Shown here piece after piece: positions 59,136 to 64,000 of a stretch of DNA of 64,000 bases (position 1 is its first letter; each line of letters begins with the position of its first letter). Below the pieces are notes generated by a model. The model made no database searches, had not been told where the DNA came from, and worked only from the letters and a program-made list of their open reading frames with translations. Position numbers and translations under genes: made by a program. The DNA comes from Timema cristinae (taxonomy: Eukaryota; Arthropoda; Insecta; Phasmatodea; Timematidae): assembly GCA_039000515.1 (NCBI GenBank), contig JBCFYV010009882.1, positions 51,564,816 to 51,628,815 on the forward strand, given 5' to 3'.

Positions 59136-59734
59136 CGATTAAAATTAAGTTACCTTTTCTTTGGTGCAATAGTATTTTTTCCATGAGCACTGTAGAAACT
59201 ATATTTATAATTCACACTATAATGATCTAGTTTGTTTTTGATCTGAAGCTCTTACAAAAGTTTTTAAAAGATTTCCATTTTGAAAATGTCCTTGAGTCAC
59301 TGTCCGGCTTCCTTCCATTCTCAAATGAACAGTATAGTAGAAAATGAGGATGGCTATTTGCCAACTTAGCACAACCGTTCTTTGTTCGCTAATAAAACAG
59401 GGCTTCATTCGTCCCCACAAGCTCGTCTTAATATAATAAGAGTGAATTTAATGTAATAGAGAGAAATGTTGAGTGATGACAGCTTCAGACGGGGTTGCAT
59501 ACCAACTGGGACCCGATTAAGGGTAGGTAGTCTTACTGAGGTAGAACTAAACATACCAAGTGGGTCTAAGGCACATCCTAGGTCCCAAGGGTTGCACAAA
59601 CTATAGGGGCTGGCTACATACACTGTCCACGAAACCTTGAAGTTGTGCTATCAGGAACTATCAATGACGTAATTATCTTTGATGATAGATTTCCTCGTGG
59701 TGGCAGTGTAACGTGTGCTGTCATCAGTGTCAAC
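59136..59734. other. 5' flank of MULE pseudogene 2
   Basis: Mixed composition. Open frames on the minus strand (59217-59796) have no recognised domain. It may hold the 5' non-coding part of the MULE element. Confidence 0.35.
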
Positions 59735-61070
59735 ATGGAGTTTGAAATAATGAAGAGTAAAAGGGGAAAATAATTAATAATTATTAATGGACACAAATAT
59801 CGGTATTATTAAGAGTTAATTGATGGAACTGTTGGAAATGTATCAAAGCGAACCTTAAGTGTGTTTTTTAATTAAGGATAAAAAATAAATAGTTAATGTG
59901 ATAATTACCATGAGCCAGAATCTGAAAGTGTATAAAATCGACAGAAATTAAACAATATATTGAAACGCAAAGCAACGGAAAATCCAACTGAGAGCCCTTC
60001 TAAACTTTTACACCGAGATTCCCAAAGAAATCATCAAAATGAAACATTAATAAGTTATGATCTTCAGAGTATTCGTAAAAATATTCGTAGAGTTAGGTCA
60101 TTTCTCATGCTTAAATTAACCAAAGATCTTACACAGCTAAACGAAAGTTTAGAGAGCCTCATTGTAAAATTAAATAAAGAAGAAATGTTTTTGCCAGTTA
60201 AAGTTTGTGAAAATAATATGATATTCTCTTGTGAGACCAATTTAAAGTTCTTATCACAATGTCAGAGTGTGTTTGTTTATGGGCATTTATGAGTGCACCT
60301 AAATTATTGTTCCAACGAATGTTTATAATTCATGGAATTATGAATGGTAATTATATAGATACCGTGTTCTTTTTACTTCCTGGTAAGTCTATCTTAGGTT
60401 ACGCCAAAGCACTTGAAACTGTGGTCTATTAATGTGGTAAACTGTGAGTAACGTTGTGTCGTCTCAGTGTTTATGCAAATTTTTAAAAGTCTAGTTGTAT
60501 AGCAATTTCTCAAGTTTGACCAAATGTCACTTTAAAATATTACAAATTTCACTCAGGTCAAAATTGGTTTAAGAAATTGCAAGTACTGGGATTAAGTATA
60601 GTATACAGGAAAAAAATATTCTCAGATTAGCAAATTCTTAAAGTTGTATTTTGATTTGCCATTTCTTGAACCCAGCCATATTGACGATGTTGTCACGGAT
60701 GTTTTAATGTCCATTTAACCCCAAGAACCTAGGGTATAAGCTTTCACAGATTACGTTTTTACAAATTATGATTCTTCTAATTGTTTAGGAAGAGTTTTCT
60801 TCAAGTGCAATAAGAACTAAAGATAGCTGCAAGGCCTTCAATTCGAAGTTAAACTCACTGTTATATCATCATCACCCCAATATATTTTTAATAATAATTG
60901 CACTGAAAGAAATACAAAGAGAAGTTTATGTCAAAATTAATAGTGTTGATAAAGAATCTCAGAAGAGGAAATTCATTCGAAGAAAAGAACATTATGTGAA
61001 GGAAATAAATGGTATGGAACTCCGCACTGACTTTATCACTTCACTGTCTAAAAATGGAGACATTTACTAA
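59735..61070 (+). pseudogene. FLYWCH plus MULE transposase pseudogene 2
   Basis: A second decayed MULE-type transposase, clearly different from the one at 8.7 kb. From the ATG at 59735 it reads 'MEFEIMKSKRGK', then FLYWCH pieces in shifted frames ('WNCWKCIKANLKC', 'DNYHEPESESV'), then 'RQKLNNILKRKATENPTESP' leading into an open stretch to 60292 ('MIFSCETNLKFLSQCQSVFV'). The core follows: 'IIHGIMNGNYIDTVFFLLPG' (60320-60380), 'KFHSGQNWFKKLQVLGL' (about 60541-60595), 'FLKLYFDLPFLEPSHIDD' (about 60635-60690), and 'SSSAIRTKDSCKAFNSKLN' then 'HHHPNIFLIIIALKEIQREV' (60790-60920), closing at TAA 61068. The Asp of the first catalytic motif is replaced by Tyr ('VYGHL'), the expected Glu is Lys ('SCKAFNSK'), and the second Asp region is deleted. 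Family identity is by motif order. Confidence 0.85.
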
Positions 61071-61670
61071 AAACTCGTGATATATGTGAAACAAAATAAT
61101 ATACTTATAAATAAAATTCAATTTTTAGTGAAATTAGGTTGTACAAGTTGAATTAATTTAACATGAAAGACATAAATGTGTAATATAATATATATGCACA
61201 ATATTTGATTGATATTTGAAAGAAATTGGTAATATTAATTACAAGTTATGATACTTTATGGTTATGAATGTAATGAAATTATAACAAACATCTAAAAATT
61301 CAGTATATATTAAAATAGTAGACATTTGAGTCAAAGTTATACTAACAACTATGTTTTGTTTTTAAACAAAGGATGATGTGATCATACATATTTCGTATTT
61401 ATGTATTATTTTGAGAAATGACAGAACAAGTTATTAAATTTGAAAAAATATAAAAATGTAATTCCTTTCCTATTTGTATTTCCCTGCTGCGAGTATTGCA
61501 GCGTTATTTATAAATGTGTCGATGCTACGACGGCATCATCCTCAAGTCAGATATTAAAACTATGTAATTGAGTATTCCCTGTTGTGTGATTAAGCATGTA
61601 TTCATACGCCAAATCATGTTTAGGCCGTAGTTTTCTCACTATCTATTAAAATAACTATAATAATAATAAT
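61071..61670. other. Spacer with a possible Penelope-like 3' fragment
   Basis: On the minus strand about 61560-61505 reads 'CTTGAGGATGATGCCGTC' then 'GTAGCATCGACACA', with a GATGC/GCATC stem. This is similar to the sequence following the coding region in many Penelope-like retroelements. The rest is AT-rich. Confidence 0.35.
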
Positions 61671-61755
61671 TTCAATTCAATTTCAATTTCCTTTATTATA
61701 GTTCTGGCCAACAGTCTTAAGACCGTTAATAGGCCAGCACTGAAAAGTACAATAT

Positions 61756-61756
<1 letters not shown>
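61671..61756 (-). mobile_element. LINE 3' end fragment
   Basis: The minus strand ends 'AACTATAATAAAGGAAATTG' followed by AAATTGAATTGAA, an AATAAA signal and an ATTGAA-type tail as seen in several insect non-LTR retrotransposons. Only the last about 90 bp is present. Confidence 0.5.

Positions 61757-61806
<50 letters not shown>
61757..61806. repeat. (AAT)n microsatellite
   Basis: About 45 bp of pure TAA repeats. It may be the tail left by a retroposon. Confidence 0.95.
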
Positions 61807-61808
<2 letters not shown>

Positions 61809-61917
61809 GTAAAATGTAATCATTGTTGACAGCAGAAAAATATATTTGCATTTTATAAAAGTTTATTCCAACCAAAATCCTACTCTTGTCTCCTAGCACT
61901 TTAGTAAAGAGGTTGAA

Positions 61918-62148
61918 CCCACCTCGGTGGCCGCAAGATCTAAAGCACTACTTTCGAATTAGATTAGATTGCTGAGGACTGGGAGATCTAGGTTCGATCC
62001 CAGTTTGGTGCACTGAGCGAGGTTTTCCTTGTGGTTTTCAACGCAAATGTGGGTCCACTTCTTCTAGATTACACCTACCTTATCCCTAACCCATTTGCGT
62101 AATTAGTGCATAGGAGTATATCACGGATGGGTAATAAGACTTAGTGAG
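61918..62148 (+). mobile_element. SINE-B2 copy
   Basis: Head 'CCCACCTCGGTGGCCGCAAG', B box 'CTAGGTTCGATCCCAG', body 'CAACGCAAATGTGGGTCC', and tail 'CATTTGCGTAATTAGTGC' with decayed hairpin and end. Confidence 0.88.
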
Positions 62149-62760
62149 AAAAATTAACTGTTAGTGTGATGTTTTTAGCTGTCTCTATACTGTTAATACA
62201 ACCTCACCTAAGGAGGCTAAAAATAAAACATGCTTATGAAATGATAAAACATTATTGAGGACTCATTAAAAGGATTATCAGTGTTACATATTCATTGAAG
62301 CGTGGTAGTTCTAGAGAAATTCACGTGCAAGGATAGTAAAAAATACAGCTATTACAATTTTAAAATAAGAATTAAGTTTGATCAAATATGTTTTGTGTTT
62401 GTTAACTACACTGAGCATAATAAGAAGAGCTGTATTCTAAATCAAACTAAGTCAATTTTTCGCTGTTTTAATGTAAGGAAATTTTGAATTTGAATACTAC
62501 CGCCCCGTTACCTAAGAATGTAATAAGATGGTGTATTCCAAAATCCACTTAAAGTATAACAAACAGATGTTTTAACATGGCATGTATTCCAAACTGAACA
62601 AGTTTTACATTTATGTCTGCCAAGCCAACCTAAGTCACTGCGCATGCGCCATACCCATATTGGTCTGTAGCCAAGTGTAATTTGAAATACCATACATATT
62701 TTGTAATTATTAATAATATTAATGACTCTTTGGCTAAAATGATTGCTGCTATTAGTGACA
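62149..62760. other. Spacer before the last pseudogene
   Basis: No gene was recognised. 'CACTGCGCATGCGCCATACC' near 62636 could be part of the 5' end of the element that follows. Confidence 0.35.
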
Positions 62761-63998
62761 CTATTTTCTAGAGACTACAGTCAGTCTGAACATGAGACAA
62801 GTAGAGGACGTAAAAGAACGAGAAACAAAGATTTGTGGGGAAAATATGTACGCAAATTAGCCAGAAACAGTACTGTTCACACAAACGAAGTAATGGATGT
62901 AATGGAGTGGATTAGGATAGCTCTGACATTGATAACTTATTTGACAAAATACATAAATTTAAAACAAAAGTTGAACAAGATAAATTTTTATTAAATACAT
63001 ATAGCCTAGTGAGCCCAAAACAAGAAGACCAAGAAATGAGAATCCAAGATCACGGAATACTGTGATATACCTTGTTCGTAAGGCTAAAGGCTCTATTTTT
63101 CGTGTTTGTCCAAAATCCCTCTTGTATATTACTCAGGTTTGGTGCACTAGACTTAATGCTGTATGCAGATATTTCAAAGTTCATGGGGGAATCTAGACCG
63201 GTACGTAGAGATTGGTCCAGAAAAACTGAAACTGACGTTAAAATCTCCTAATCGATTGTTAATTATATTTCCAAACTTAAGTGCCATAAGAGCCATTATG
63301 AGCGCGATAATATTGTAAGAGGCTGCGTAAGAGGCTACCTTTCTCCCGAATTAAATGTTAAGAAGCTATGGCGTATGTGGAAACATGAAATTAATGATTT
63401 TGGGCAGAAAGTGAGTTCTTTCTAATAAAATTTAAACTCTTTCAGCTTAGATTCAACTTGTCTTTTGGTGACCCATGAAGTGGCATGTGTTCTTTCTGTG
63501 AATATATGAAAAGTTCTATCAAAAGTGCAACCGATGTTCATAAAAAACTTGAAATGCTGACCAAATTTATAGAGTAAACAAGCTTCGAGCCAAGAAGTTA
63601 TATGAACTGATAAAAAACCAAGAAGAGATATACAAATTGAATTTCGTCGAAAATGGGATTGATCAAAGCAAAGAAAATGTGCATATACCTTGACTGAAAA
63701 TCAGTCTGCAGGGGGTTCTAACAAAGTTTGTTCAGCACTCATGGATTTTCTGTCGGCGTTGGAATCAAGATATCTAGATGTTCAAAATAAACCTGAGGCT
63801 ATTTTCATATGCATGTTCCAGCCAGAACTAGAATTATACAATTGTTGGCAGCTTATTGCAATATGTAAGAAACAATAAACTATTTCCTAAAATTGAACAT
63901 ATTCTTCCCGTGTAAGGTCACAACTTTATGCCTCCGGAAAGATTTTTTGGCAGAATGGAGAAGATATTTAGGAAGTAGTACAAAACACCGAAGAATAC
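62761..63998 (+). pseudogene. Decayed copy of a multicopy transposase-like arthropod gene family, runs off window
   Basis: Read across frames: 'RGRKRTRNKDLWGKYVRKLA' (from about 62800), 'YLVRKAKGSIFRVC' (about 63068), 'VNYISKLKCHKSHYERDN' (about 63258), 'YLSPELNVKKLWRMW' (about 63339), 'FNLSFGDP' (about 63455, after a frame change), 'KLEMLTKFI' (63550) and 'KLRAKKFYELI' (about 63587). This order (an RKRTRN start, an HY.R motif, YL...L..K.W..., then LSFG.P..) is recalled from an arthropod family present in many copies and usually treated as transposase-like. Several frameshifts and stops are present. The C-terminal part is cut by the window end. Biochemical activity is not established. Confidence 0.65.
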
Positions 63999-64000
63999 CA

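Overview
The window looks like arthropod (probably insect) nuclear DNA. It is AT-rich, intergenic and packed with dispersed repeats. The arthropod call rests on the protein remnants: two FLYWCH plus MULE transposase pseudogenes, one decayed copy of a multicopy intronless 'CYVCGKF...FIDSSKASLKAVLLHN...GERFHQDI' family, one decayed copy of another multicopy transposase-like family, and an arthropod-type dispersed repeat with a 'TTGCCCGCGGC' 5' motif. No long intact gene is visible, and nearly all short open frames are chance or run through repeats. Species or order cannot be fixed from this sequence.

The dominant layer is a set of tRNA-derived SINEs. SINE-A, SINE-B1 and SINE-B2 have different tRNA-like heads (A and B boxes) but the same 3' end, a block of about 60 bp carrying TATAACCCGAACGGGTAG and GACGCGGTGCT, then an (AAT)n tail. 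Many copies have target-site duplications (TSDs) of 8-14 bp, several are 5'-truncated, and two SINE-A copies sit inside older SINE-B2 copies. SINE-D (16.3 and 22.1 kb) has another tail. A fifth tRNA-bearing repeat ('repeat C', 12.3, 18.2, 18.6, 29.3 and 38.2 kb) has an internal tRNA-like module and differently placed ends, as if cut from a circular or tandem unit of about 357 bp.

Layout: 1-8.4 kb SINE fragments and AT-rich spacer; 8.7-10.1 kb FLYWCH-MULE pseudogene 1; 11.9 kb a 37-bp minisatellite; 12-14 kb repeat C, a GATTCGAAT-rich block and SINE-A; 15.2 kb a Tc1/mariner-like transposase fragment; 16-31 kb SINEs, MITE-like elements, microsatellites and the arthropod-type repeat at 28 kb; 33.2-35.7 kb a degenerate tandem array with a period of about 275 bp made of two half-units; 38.6-40.3 kb the multicopy-family pseudogene; 45.7-46.6 kb a 27-bp tandem array; 48.7-49.1 kb a near-perfect foldback MITE with TTA duplication; 50-59 kb SINEs; 59.7-61.1 kb FLYWCH-MULE pseudogene 2; 62.8 kb to the end, the other transposase-like pseudogene.

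The best host-gene signal is on the minus strand at 55616-55695: a start codon in good context, a 26-codon signal-peptide-like exon and a full-consensus splice donor. A comparatively GC-rich block with promoter-like motifs lies upstream at 56.0-56.36 kb. The rest of that gene is not identified here; it may lie in small exons below 55.6 kb or outside the window.
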